Shown piece by piece: positions 8,374-15,173 of a DNA stretch of 23,938 bases; the first letter of the stretch is position 1; each line of letters starts with the position of its first letter. The DNA lies in assembly GCA_938004235.1 (NCBI GenBank), contig CALKWL010000197.1, positions 1-23,938 on the forward strand, in the 5' to 3' direction. A program made the position numbers and the translations under genes. The notes beneath the pieces were generated by a model. That model worked only from the letters and a program-made list of their open reading frames with translations, made no database searches and was not told the origin of the DNA. This stretch comes from an uncultured Gammaproteobacteria bacterium. GTDB lineage: Bacteria > Pseudomonadota > Gammaproteobacteria > Halothiobacillales > Halothiobacillaceae.

Positions 8374-9255
8374 TCAGCTGGCCGCGACCTGCGCTGCAAC
8401 CTCGGCGGCGAAATCGGTGGTTTGCTTCTCGATCCCCTCGCCCACTTCAAAGCGCACGAATTGAGTCACCTCACAACCTGCCTTCTTCAGCATGGCGCCC
8501 ACGGTCACATCCGCATCCTTGACGAAGGGCTGGCCGGTCAGCGCAACTTCAGCCAGGAATTTGCGAATACGGCCATCGACCATCTTGGCGGCAATCTCAG
8601 CGGGCTTGCCGCTTTGCATCGCCTGATCCAGGAAAATGGCACGCTCTTTCTCCACCAGTTCCGCCGGAACATCGGCCTCAGAAACGCACACCGGACGGCT
8701 GGCCGCAACGTGCATGGAAACATCCTTGGCCACGGACACATCGCCCCCGGTCATTTCGGTCAACACGCCAATACGCTCACCATGACGGTAGGCTCCGATG
8801 ACGCCTGTGGTTTCAATACGCACAAAGCGGCGCACCTGGATGTTCTCACCAATTTTGGCGACCAGCGCAGAACGCACGGTATTCACATCCTCACCGCTTG
8901 CCATCGGCGCAGCCAGCAGGGCATCAACGTCGGCAGGATTCTGCTTGAGCACAACCGCCGCCACCTCATTGGCAAACTTGATGAAATCCTCACTCTTGGC
9001 AACAAAGTCGGTTTCAGAATTGATTTCAACCAGCGCAGCGGACTTACCGTCCTCAGACACGGCAATCACCACCACGCCGTCAGCCGCCGTGCGGCCCGAC
9101 TTCTTGTCGGCCTTGGCCAAGCCCTGCTTGCGCATCCACTCAATCGCCGCCTCGATATCACCACCGACCTCAACCAGCGCCTTCTTGCATTCCATCATGC
9201 CGGCGCTGGTACGCTCACGCAGTTCCTTCACCAGACTCGCAGAAATCGTGCTCAT
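8374..9255 (-). CDS. tsf: Elongation factor Ts
   Basis: EF-Ts recycles EF-Tu from the GDP to the GTP form. The product is 293 residues. It has the N-terminal UBA-like helix ASLVKELRERTSAGMMECKK, the TDFVAK motif that contacts EF-Tu, and the conserved AMQSGKP and GQPFVKD segments. The frame is open to 9267, but the start at 9255 (M-S-T-I-S-A-S-L-V) is chosen because GGAG stands 6 nt before it and it matches the family N-terminus. It lies 95 nt after rpsB, with an attenuator-like hairpin between. Confidence 0.97.
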   Translation of the reverse strand: MSTISASLVKELRERTSAGMMECKKALVEVGGDIEAAIEWMRKQGLAKADKKSGRTAADGVVVIAVSEDGKSAALVEINSETDFVAKSEDFIKFANEVAAVVLKQNPADVDALLAAPMASGEDVNTVRSALVAKIGENIQVRRFVRIETTGVIGAYRHGERIGVLTEMTGGDVSVAKDVSMHVAASRPVCVSEADVPAELVEKERAIFLDQAMQSGKPAEIAAKMVDGRIRKFLAEVALTGQPFVKDADVTVGAMLKKAGCEVTQFVRFEVGEGIEKQTTDFAAEVAAQVAAS

Positions 9256-9276
9256 AAAATTCTCCATAAAGCTGAC

Positions 9277-9302
9277 AAAAACAACGGGTCATAAGGACCC
9301 GT
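9277..9302 (-). terminator. Attenuator-like hairpin between rpsB and tsf
   Basis: On the minus strand, ACGGGTC pairs with GACCCGT (plus-strand positions 9296-9302 and 9284-9290; 7 bp, 5-nt loop). TGTTTTT (9277-9283) follows directly. The structure resembles an intrinsic terminator. Because tsf must still be made, it more likely lowers than blocks transcription, which would give more S2 than EF-Ts message. That role is inferred. Confidence 0.55.
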
Positions 9303-9350
9303 GCGAAATCATTCAAACGTCAACGCAGTGACGACTTAGCAAGCGCAGGC

Positions 9351-10082
9351 TCAGGCCGCAGCCTCACTAACCTCAACGAAGTCATCGCTACCCACTGTCA
9401 CAGAGCCTTTGGCGTCTTCGACAGCATCCGCTACCGCCATGACATACAGTTGAACGGCGCGAATGGCGTCATCGTTTCCTGGAATGATGTAATCAACGCC
9501 ATCCGGCGAGCTGTTGGTGTCCACCACACCCACGACAGGAATGCCCAGCTTGCGCGCTTCAGTAATGGCAATGGACTCATGATCCACGTCGATCACAAAC
9601 AGTGCATCGGGCAGGTGCTCCATATTCTGGATACCGCCGAGGCTCTTCTCCAGTTTTTCCATTTCACGCTGCATATCCAGAGCTTCGCGCTTGACCAGAC
9701 GATCAAAGCTGCCGTCCTGCGACATGGTTTGCAGGGTCTTCAGACGACGCACAGACAGCTTGACCGTACGGAAGTTGGTCATCATGCCGCCCAACCAGCG
9801 GTGATTGACATAAGGCATATTGCAACGTGCGGCCTGCTCGCCAATTACATCGCGCGCGGAACGCTTGGTGCCCACGAACAGAACCGTACCGCCTTTAGCC
9901 GCGATCTTGCCCAGAAAATTCAGTGCGTCATTAAACATCGGCACGGTCTTTTCAAGGTTGATAATGTGAATTTTGTTGCGATCGCCGAAGATGTAAGGAG
10001 CCATCTTGGGGTTCCAGTAGCGGGTCTGGTGACCGAAGTGAACACCCGCTTCCAACATTTGACGCATACTGACTTGAGCCAT
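9351..10082 (-). CDS. rpsB: Ribosomal protein S2
   Basis: S2 is a 30S subunit protein bound late in assembly and needed to recruit S1. The 243-residue product shows the family start MRQMLEAGVHFGHQTRYWNPKM. It also has KIHIINLEKT, the FVGTKRSA motif, NHRWLGGMMTNF, and the C-terminal DGVDYIIPGNDDA. The ATG at 10082 follows GAGG at 10 nt. It is the first gene of the leftward cluster and diverges from purB. Confidence 0.98.
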   Translation of the reverse strand: MAQVSMRQMLEAGVHFGHQTRYWNPKMAPYIFGDRNKIHIINLEKTVPMFNDALNFLGKIAAKGGTVLFVGTKRSARDVIGEQAARCNMPYVNHRWLGGMMTNFRTVKLSVRRLKTLQTMSQDGSFDRLVKREALDMQREMEKLEKSLGGIQNMEHLPDALFVIDVDHESIAITEARKLGIPVVGVVDTNSSPDGVDYIIPGNDDAIRAVQLYVMAVADAVEDAKGSVTVGSDDFVEVSEAAA

Positions 10083-10097
10083 TTTTATAATCCTCTA

Positions 10098-10170
10098 TGG
10101 GGTTAAGCCTCCGCGCATCCTGAGCAGCGACCTGAAACCCGGCGTCAATTCCGGGAAACAAGGCACCCCG
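10098..10170 (-). promoter_or_regulatory. Possible structured rpsB leader
   Basis: The untranslated leader of rpsB can fold. CCGGG at 10151-10155 and CCCGG at 10138-10142 form a 5-bp hairpin. A GGGGT on the message (complement of 10165-10169) can pair with ACCCC (complement of 10099-10103) just before the ribosome site. In gammaproteobacteria rpsB is known to be autoregulated by S2 through a leader structure. Whether this leader is that element is an inference from position and potential pairing only. Confidence 0.35.
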
Positions 10171-10202
10171 CCGTTCAGAAAGGTGATGCGCGTGTGGAGT
10201 GT

Positions 10203-10231
10203 GTTCTAGAAACGCAATACGGCGTGAGCAA
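10203..10231 (-). promoter_or_regulatory. Candidate sigma-70 promoter for rpsB
   Basis: On the minus strand, TTGCTC (10231-10226) and TAGAAC (10208-10203) are spaced by 17 nt, about 120 nt before the rpsB start. The -35 matches the consensus only in TTG and the -10 in four of six bases. It is a plausible but weak prediction. Confidence 0.3.
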
Positions 10232-10372
10232 ACGTCAGCTGCGCGCATTGCGGCACGCATTTAACCACACAATCACACAAATTGTCATGCGCAGATCACA
10301 CTGCCGAAGCCGCCGTGACGGCGTGCTAACATTCGGCCATTCCCAAAACACCAAAAATCACGAGTCTGAACC

Positions 10373-11755
10373 ATGACACACCCAAGCACTGCTGATTTCA
10401 CCCTGATGGCGCTATCCCCTGTCGATGGACGCTATGCCGAAAAAGCTGATGATTTGCGCCCCATTTTCAGTGAATTTGGTCTGATTCGTCATCGGGTGCT
10501 GGTCGAAGTGCGCTGGCTGCAAGCCCTGGCGGCGCATCCTGCAATTAACGAAGTGCCGGCGCTGTCTGCCCATGCCAGCGGCGTATTGGATGACATCGTG
10601 ACCCACTTCAACGCCGACGATGCGCGCCGCGTTAAAAACATCGAAAAAACCACCAACCATGACGTGAAGGCGGTGGAATACTTCCTCAAGGAAAAGGTGC
10701 AAAACAACGCTGAGCTGGCGGCCATCAGCGAGTTTTTTCACTTTGCCTGCACCTCGGAAGACATCAACAACCTCGCCTACGCCCTGATGCTGCGCGAAGG
10801 GCGCAACCAGGTTCTGCTGCCGCGCATTGACAACATCCTCAACACCCTGCGCGGCATGGCGCATGATCTGGCCGACGCGCCCCTGCTCTCGCGCACCCAC
10901 GGCCAACCCGCCTCGCCCAGCACCATGGGCAAGGAATTCGCCAATGTCGCCTATCGCCTCAAGCGTCAGCGTGAACAACTTAGCCAAGTTGAAATCATGG
11001 GCAAAATCAATGGCGCGGTCGGCAACTACAACGCCCATCTTGCCGCCTATCCCGAAGTTGACTGGTAACAGTTCGCGCAAAACTTCGTCGAAAGCCTCGG
11101 CCTGACCTGGAACCCCTACACCATCCAGATCGAACCGCACGACTACATCGCCGAATACTGCGACGCGCTGGTGCGCAGCAACACCATCCTGATCGACTTT
11201 GCGCGTGATGCCTGGGGTTACATTGCCTTGGGTCACTTCAAACAACGCACCGTAGCGGGCGAAGTTGGCTCATCCACCATGCCGCACAAGGTCAACCCCA
11301 TTGACTTCGAAAATGCCGAAGGCAACCTCGGCATCGCCAATGCCCTGCTTACCCACTTTGCACAAAAACTGCCGATCTCACGCTGGCAACGCGACCTGAC
11401 CGACTCCACCGTGTTGCGCGCACTCGGCTTGGCCATGGCGCACTGCACCATCGCCTATCAATCGCTCGGACGTGGGCTAGGCAAACTGGAAGCCAATCGT
11501 GAAGGCATGTTGGCCGAACTGGACAGCAACTGGGAAGTGCTCGGTGAAGCGGTGCAAACCGTGATGCGCCGTTACAACATCGAACAGCCCTATGAAAAGC
11601 TCAAGGAGCTGACTCGAGGCAAGCGCGTCAACGCCGCCTCCATGCGTGAATTCATTGAAAAACTCGACATCTCGACTGAAGCTAAAACCCAGCTTTTGGC
11701 CATGACCCCAGCCAGCTATATCGGCAATGCGGAGCAGCAGGCGCGGGGGATTTGA
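10373..11755 (+). pseudogene. purB: Adenylosuccinate lyase, interrupted by in-frame TAA
   Basis: PurB splits fumarate from SAICAR and from adenylosuccinate in purine synthesis. The frame is 461 codons and matches the E. coli-type enzyme (456 aa) from end to end. The catalytic His lies in SRTHGQPASPSTMGKEF, the signature loop is GSSTMPHKVNPIDFENAEGN, and the C-terminus is normal. Codon 232 is TAA (11066-11068), between PEVDW and QFAQNF, with the same frame resuming at once. A CAA to TAA change would explain it, as the E. coli enzyme has a sense codon (His) there. The upstream piece lacks the catalytic Ser of the signature loop, so it could not work alone. A sequencing error, a true nonsense mutation or readthrough are all possible. 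Start ATG at 10373; divergent from rpsB. Confidence 0.9.
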
Positions 11756-11756
11756 G

Positions 11757-11933
11757 ATGCCAGTAACAAAGCATTTAAAAACAAATAGTAAAGGCGTTAT
11801 GTACATTTCTACACGGCAAATTATTAGCGTGTTACACGGCGCTTGCGCTGCATAAAGCACTTTAGGCACATGAAAAAACTTTATGTTGGACTTTTTAAGG
11901 CTATTTTTCATCGGCATTGCGGGGAAACATTAA
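11757..11933. other. AT-rich intergenic stretch after purB
   Basis: No gene is supported here. The stretch is visibly richer in A and T than its surroundings. Near its start, TAACAAAGCATTT and AAAGGCGTTA form an imperfect inverted repeat (TAAC with GTTA, GCATTT with AAAGGC). This is reminiscent of the ends of an integron attC site but, at about 40 bp, it is shorter than usual ones. No clear purB terminator was seen. Confidence 0.4.
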
Positions 11934-12239
11934 ATGACGCACGCGACTACCGGACGCCATGTGTTTTGCTTTGAGGGCGGCGAACAGCTCACTACCATCG
12001 GCGCTACTTTCTTTGTTTCGTACCTTTACCACCGGCATATCGATCCAAATCACAGCAACTGGGCTTCGATAAAGACTAAGGAATCACGCATCAGTACTAT
12101 CGATAGATCAGAACAGTATCACCGCGCTTGGCTTGAACGCATAGGCGGCATGAACAATACAAATCTGAGTAAAAACACTCTTGGTTTGGGTGGTGCAGCG
12201 GTAAAGGAAATGGCGCTGGATGTGTTAAAGGCACTATGA
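11934..12239 (+). CDS. Hypothetical protein, 101 aa
   Basis: This open frame of 101 codons starts with ATG after GGGGA at about 9 nt. I do not recognise the product. It has no signal peptide or clear motif. The middle is rich in His, Ser and charged residues, and the last 29 residues (M-N-N-T-N-L onward) could be an independent short reading. It lies in the accessory stretch between purB and parDE, with AT-richer DNA on its left. It may be a real accessory gene, a decayed one, or chance. Confidence 0.3.
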   Translation: MTHATTGRHVFCFEGGEQLTTIGATFFVSYLYHRHIDPNHSNWASIKTKESRISTIDRSEQYHRAWLERIGGMNNTNLSKNTLGLGGAAVKEMALDVLKAL

Positions 12240-12390
12240 ATCCCTCGCAGGTAGTGCTTATTTTGTGTCGCTCTGTTATCCAGGCACAGCGAAAATGAAC
12301 CAATTTGATTGCCAAAAGTACTTCGGGTACTGTTCCGAGCCTGCACTCCGAATAGATAGTCGTTATGCGGGTTTCATCGTCGAGTAGGAA

Positions 12391-12467
12391 CCTAAATATG
12401 ACGCACTGCCCCGCTCCCTCCGGCTGCTGGATGCCGCTAATGCGGCACCAGCTGGTAATAATTTAGG
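12391..12467. repeat. Nested inverted repeat, unclassified
   Basis: CCTAAAT at 12391-12397 and ATTTAGG at 12461-12467 enclose a strong hairpin. In that hairpin GCTGG (12426-12430), a bulged A, and TGCCGC (12432-12437) pair with GCGGCA (12442-12447) and CCAGC (12448-12452) around a TAAT loop. No U-run follows, so it does not look like a terminator. Bulged hairpins of this kind occur in REP sequences and at IS200/IS605 ends, but no transposase is nearby. The rest of 12240-12513 holds no supportable gene. Confidence 0.5.
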
Positions 12468-12513
12468 CCTTTTGTAAGTAGTTAGAATTTGAGTAGTCCT
12501 TATGGAGGGGAGT

Positions 12514-12795
12514 ATGAACAAACTGATTTTCTCAGTCTCAACGGTGCTTTTATTGTCGGCATGCGCCACGCCAACCACGGGTGTCGTTCCGCGTGGTGAA
12601 GGGTTGCACACAGTCACTCGACAGGGTGAAGGTTTCTGGGTCGCCCCAGACTCTCTAAAGGCAGCTGCGATCTTGGATGCGGATGCTTATTGCAAAAACA
12701 GCGGAAAATCAGTGAAGGTGGTGAATACCAAGGAAATACCGGCTGGCCCACTTGGTCGATGGCCTGAATCCGAAGTGCTGTTTCGCTGCGAGTGA
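12514..12795 (+). CDS. Small predicted lipoprotein of unknown function
   Basis: The 93-residue product has a type II signal peptide (M-N-K-L-I-F-S-V-S) ending in the lipobox LLSAC, so Cys18 would be lipidated. The start at 12514 is chosen over 12502 because GGAGGGG lies just before it and it gives a clean signal peptide. The mature part carries TRQGEGFWVAPDSLKAAAILDADAYC and ends in EVLFRCE; its two Cys residues (YC and RC) could form a disulphide. It resembles small uncharacterised lipoproteins of proteobacteria, with no assigned role. It stands alone, downstream of the folded element at 12391-12467. Confidence 0.75.
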   Translation: MNKLIFSVSTVLLLSACATPTTGVVPRGEGLHTVTRQGEGFWVAPDSLKAAAILDADAYCKNSGKSVKVVNTKEIPAGPLGRWPESEVLFRCE

Positions 12796-12816
12796 GCCAG
12801 ACCGCGTAGCCCACAA

Positions 12817-13077
12817 TTGCTGCTGGAGGGCGGGTTAAAAGCCGGCATATGCGACTCAATGATGCGGTCAGACTCGATGGAAAAAGACCCCAAAAATTTG
12901 CACTGCGTCCTTCAGGCTGTAAGCACAGATCATTGTCCAACCACCTGCTCTTCATCAGCCTTTCAAGAAACGCGCTACCTGCTCGCCGTGCCGGGTATGC
13001 GCGAGTCAATCAAGGAAGGTATGGCTCAAGCCCCGGACACATGCGCCAAGGCGCTTGACTGGTGGGCTGGGAAGTGA
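12817..13077 (+). CDS. Hypothetical Cys-containing ORF, possibly a gene fragment
   Basis: An 86-codon frame opens at a TTG (12817) with ATG codons at 12859 and 12862. It is in the same frame as the preceding lipoprotein, separated from its TGA by seven sense codons. The product contains several Cys residues (GICDSMM, NLHCVLQ, DHCPTTCSS, DTCAKALDWW) and looks more like protein than chance, but I do not recognise a family. There is no convincing ribosome site for any start. It could be a secreted-protein fragment that lost its 5' end, or a weakly translated downstream gene. Confidence 0.35.
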   Translation: MLLEGGLKAGICDSMMRSDSMEKDPKNLHCVLQAVSTDHCPTTCSSSAFQETRYLLAVPGMRESIKEGMAQAPDTCAKALDWWAGK

Positions 13078-13113
13078 CTTTTAAAAGCCTCGTCAAGTCT
13101 GTGCGGTAAGCTG

Positions 13114-13407
13114 CTAAAACTTCGACGCATAATCCATGCTTTGGTGCAAAATCCGGACAATCAGAATGTCTTGCGCTGAAACTGATTTATAAAAAATGAC
13201 GTGTTTGCCTTGCGGAAATTTGCTGTAGTCCTCTTTGATTTCGCTGCACGCTTTCCCCATCAAGGGGTTTACGGATAGCTCGTTGAAGCGATTATCCATA
13301 TCTTTCAAATAGATATTGCGCTGCACCGTACCCCATTCTTTTTGCGTGTAACGTGCAATCGAAAGCAAATCGGCTTGCGCCTGCCGGGTTAAGCGGAAAG
13401 TAGCCAT
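13114..13407 (-). CDS. parE: ParE-type toxin (RelE/ParE superfamily)
   Basis: ParE toxins typically poison DNA gyrase; related RelE members cut mRNA. The 97-residue product has the family layout. An N-terminal FRLTRQAQADLLSIARYTQKEWG helix pair is followed by NPLMGKACSEI, then beta strands GKHVIFYKS and ILIVRILHQSMD near the C-terminus. The ATG overlaps the antitoxin stop by one base (TAATG), which implies coupled translation after the antitoxin. ParE is chosen over RelE by sequence feel and by the ParD-type partner. Confidence 0.88.
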   Translation of the reverse strand: MATFRLTRQAQADLLSIARYTQKEWGTVQRNIYLKDMDNRFNELSVNPLMGKACSEIKEDYSKFPQGKHVIFYKSVSAQDILIVRILHQSMDYASKF

Positions 13408-13646
13408 TAGCTCGTTTCACGATCCAATTCGGCAACAAGCTTTTCATAGGAGTAATCGGCTACGCCGCTTTTTTCACCTTCTTCAAGCAAAGTGCGCAAA
13501 GCTTGTAACTTGACATCGTTCGCTTCCAAAAGACGTAAGCCAGCGCGAATCACCTCACTCGCTGATCCGTAACGACCCGAATGTAGTTGTTGACTGACGA
13601 ACCCATCAAAGTGTTCGCCTAGCGTGACACTTGTGTTTTTGGCCAT
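13407..13646 (-). CDS. parD: ParD-type antitoxin
   Basis: This 79-residue protein neutralises the ParE toxin and normally represses its own promoter. The N-terminus MAKNTSVTLGEHFDGFV forms the ribbon-helix-helix DNA-binding domain. GRYGSASEVIRAGLRLLE is the characteristic second half of that fold, and the acidic C-terminus would wrap the toxin. The start at 13646 is supported by GAGGTG at 7 nt; the frame extends to 13712 without support. It lies 25 nt after the queG stop in the same direction. Confidence 0.88.
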   Translation of the reverse strand: MAKNTSVTLGEHFDGFVSQQLHSGRYGSASEVIRAGLRLLEANDVKLQALRTLLEEGEKSGVADYSYEKLVAELDRETS

Positions 13647-13660
13647 GGCCGCACCTCTAT

Positions 13661-13683
13661 ACCAACTAGTATTATTTGTTGGT
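13661..13683. promoter_or_regulatory. Candidate ParD operator
   Basis: A perfect 6-bp inverted repeat (ACCAAC at 13661-13666, GTTGGT at 13678-13683, 11-bp spacer) lies 14 bp before the parD start. It overlaps the queG stop codon at 13672-13674, and its spacer is AT-rich like a -10 region. ParD proteins usually bind such palindromes to repress parDE. The assignment rests on position and symmetry only. Confidence 0.35.
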
Positions 13684-14769
13684 AGTGTAGTGAGGCATAT
13701 CATTACGCTCAAGGCTGATGTGTGTCAGATGTTGCTCCAACGCCCAGCGTATGTGTTCGGCAACAATCGGGCTGGCCTTTGGCAAATCGCGCTGCAAGAC
13801 CTCGACGATTGCACCATCCCCCGGCGCATTACCCAAAGCCACCGCCAGATTGCGTCGCCAGCGCTCATAGCCGATGCGCCGTATGGCCGAGCCTTCGGTG
13901 CGGCGCAGGAACTCTTCTTCCGTCCACGCCCACAAATCCAGCAAATCGGCAGACTGCAAGCCATGACGCGGCTTGAAATCCGCCTCGTCGGTGGGCTGGG
14001 CAAAGCGATTCCACGGGCAGATCAACTGGCAATCATCACAGCCGTAAATGCGATTGCCCAGCAGCGGGCGCAACTCGACGGGAATCGCGCCCGCGTGTTC
14101 AATGGTCAGATACGAAATACACAAACGCGCATCGACCACGCCTTCGGCCACAATGGCCTTAGTGGGACACACGTCCATGCAAGCGGTGCAACGCCCGCAA
14201 TGCCCTTGCTCACTTGGCGTATCGAGCGGCAAATCCAGATCAACGAACAGCTCGCCCAGGAAAAACCACGAGCCTGCGCCACGGTTAAGAATCAGCGAAT
14301 GCTTACCCTTCCAGCCCAGCCCGGCATTTTCCGCCAGCCCGGTTTCATACACCGGCGCGCTGTCCACAAATACCCGATGCCCGAAGGCGCCAATCTCGGC
14401 CTCGATGCGTTCAGCCAGCTGTTGCAGGCGTGCGCGCATCAACTTGTGATAATCACGCCCCAGCGCGTAGCGGCTGACATAGCCCAAACGCCCGTCCTGC
14501 ATGACACGCGGCGCGTCGGCCAGCGCGTCAGGCATGTAATCCATGCGCACGCTAATCACGCTGCGTGTGCCGGATTGCAGCTCTGCCGGGCGCAAACGCT
14601 TGAGACCATGACGCGCCATGTAGTCCATCTCGCCGTGCATCCCGCCATCCAGCCAGCGCACAAAACCGGCTTCAAAGCGGCTTAAATCAGGGGAGGCAAT
14701 GGCGACCTGCTGAAAGCCAAGCGCCTTGCCCCAGAGTTTGATGCGCTCGACCAGCGCAGCCTTGTCCAC
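13672..14769 (-). CDS. queG: Epoxyqueuosine reductase
   Basis: QueG reduces epoxyqueuosine to queuosine in tRNA, using cobalamin and two [4Fe-4S] clusters. The 365-residue product has the catalytic region FVDSAPVYE (Asp136), the ferredoxin-like motif CGRCTACMDVCP with Cys191, 194, 197 and 201, and CDDCQLICPWN with Cys244, 247 and 251, plus Cys217. A C-terminal helical repeat follows. The start is GTG at 14769-14767, 2 nt after the crcB stop, with only a weak ribosome site, so it is probably translated by coupling to crcB. Its 3' end overlaps the candidate parD operator. Confidence 0.94.
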   Translation of the reverse strand: MDKAALVERIKLWGKALGFQQVAIASPDLSRFEAGFVRWLDGGMHGEMDYMARHGLKRLRPAELQSGTRSVISVRMDYMPDALADAPRVMQDGRLGYVSRYALGRDYHKLMRARLQQLAERIEAEIGAFGHRVFVDSAPVYETGLAENAGLGWKGKHSLILNRGAGSWFFLGELFVDLDLPLDTPSEQGHCGRCTACMDVCPTKAIVAEGVVDARLCISYLTIEHAGAIPVELRPLLGNRIYGCDDCQLICPWNRFAQPTDEADFKPRHGLQSADLLDLWAWTEEEFLRRTEGSAIRRIGYERWRRNLAVALGNAPGDGAIVEVLQRDLPKASPIVAEHIRWALEQHLTHISLERNDMPHYTTNK

Positions 14770-14771
14770 GT

Positions 14772-15167
14772 TTACAACAGCCGTTCAGCCAGCAACATTC
14801 CGCCACGCGCAGCCAAAAGGGCAAACGTCACGCTGCCGACGATATAAAACATGGCGAGCAACCACGTCCCACGCTCAAGCAGGGTCAGCGCGTCGATGCT
14901 AAAGGCGGAAAACGTGGTGAACGCGCCCAGAAATCCAGTCAGTACCACGATGCGCAGCGGCTCATCCCAGTGCAACTTGGAGAGCAGGAACACGCCCAGA
15001 AAGCCGATCAGAAACGAACCAAGGATATTGATGCTGAAAATTCCCCAGGGAAACTCACGCCCGAACCACTGCATCATCCAGTAATTCAGGCCAAAGCGCG
15101 CCATTGCCCCCAGCGCCCCGGCAAGACCGAGCGCCAGCCAGAACGCGGGACTCATGCTTGCCATCAT
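14772..15167 (-). CDS. crcB: Fluoride channel CrcB/Fluc
   Basis: CrcB (Fluc) exports fluoride through a dual-topology dimer in the inner membrane. The 131-residue protein has four membrane segments. Family marks are GALGAMARFGLNYW, NILGSFLIGF with the pore Asn, and GFLGAFTTFSAFS near residues 78-90 that holds the central sodium and Phe-box positions. It lies 6 nt after the cytochrome gene and 2 nt before queG. In many gammaproteobacteria crcB follows rarA directly; here the cytochrome gene sits between them. No fluoride riboswitch was seen. Confidence 0.94.
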   Translation of the reverse strand: MMASMSPAFWLALGLAGALGAMARFGLNYWMMQWFGREFPWGIFSINILGSFLIGFLGVFLLSKLHWDEPLRIVVLTGFLGAFTTFSAFSIDALTLLERGTWLLAMFYIVGSVTFALLAARGGMLLAERLL

Positions 15168-15173
15168 GCGGAT

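Noticed and set aside
8422..9294. Plus-strand open frame of 290 codons
   Set aside because: It is antisense to tsf, His-rich, and has no ribosome site or family match.
11066..11068. Recoding of the purB TAA as a sense codon
   Set aside because: TAA ends rseP, lolA, queG and crcB normally, UAA recoding is not expected in such a genome, and no recoding structure is evident. Error or mutation is simpler.
10412..11245. Minus-strand open frame of 277 codons
   Set aside because: It is antisense to purB and has no family features.
11759..11805. Integron attC site
   Set aside because: Only the outer bases pair well, the length is shorter than usual attC sites, and there is no integrase. It is kept only as a weak note.
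12849..13058. Plus-strand open frame of 69 codons
   Set aside because: It overlaps the better 86-codon frame, is Arg/Ser-rich and resembles an out-of-frame reading.
13624..14685. Plus-strand open frame of 353 codons
   Set aside because: It is antisense to queG, whose Fe-S motifs are unmistakable, and has no independent support.
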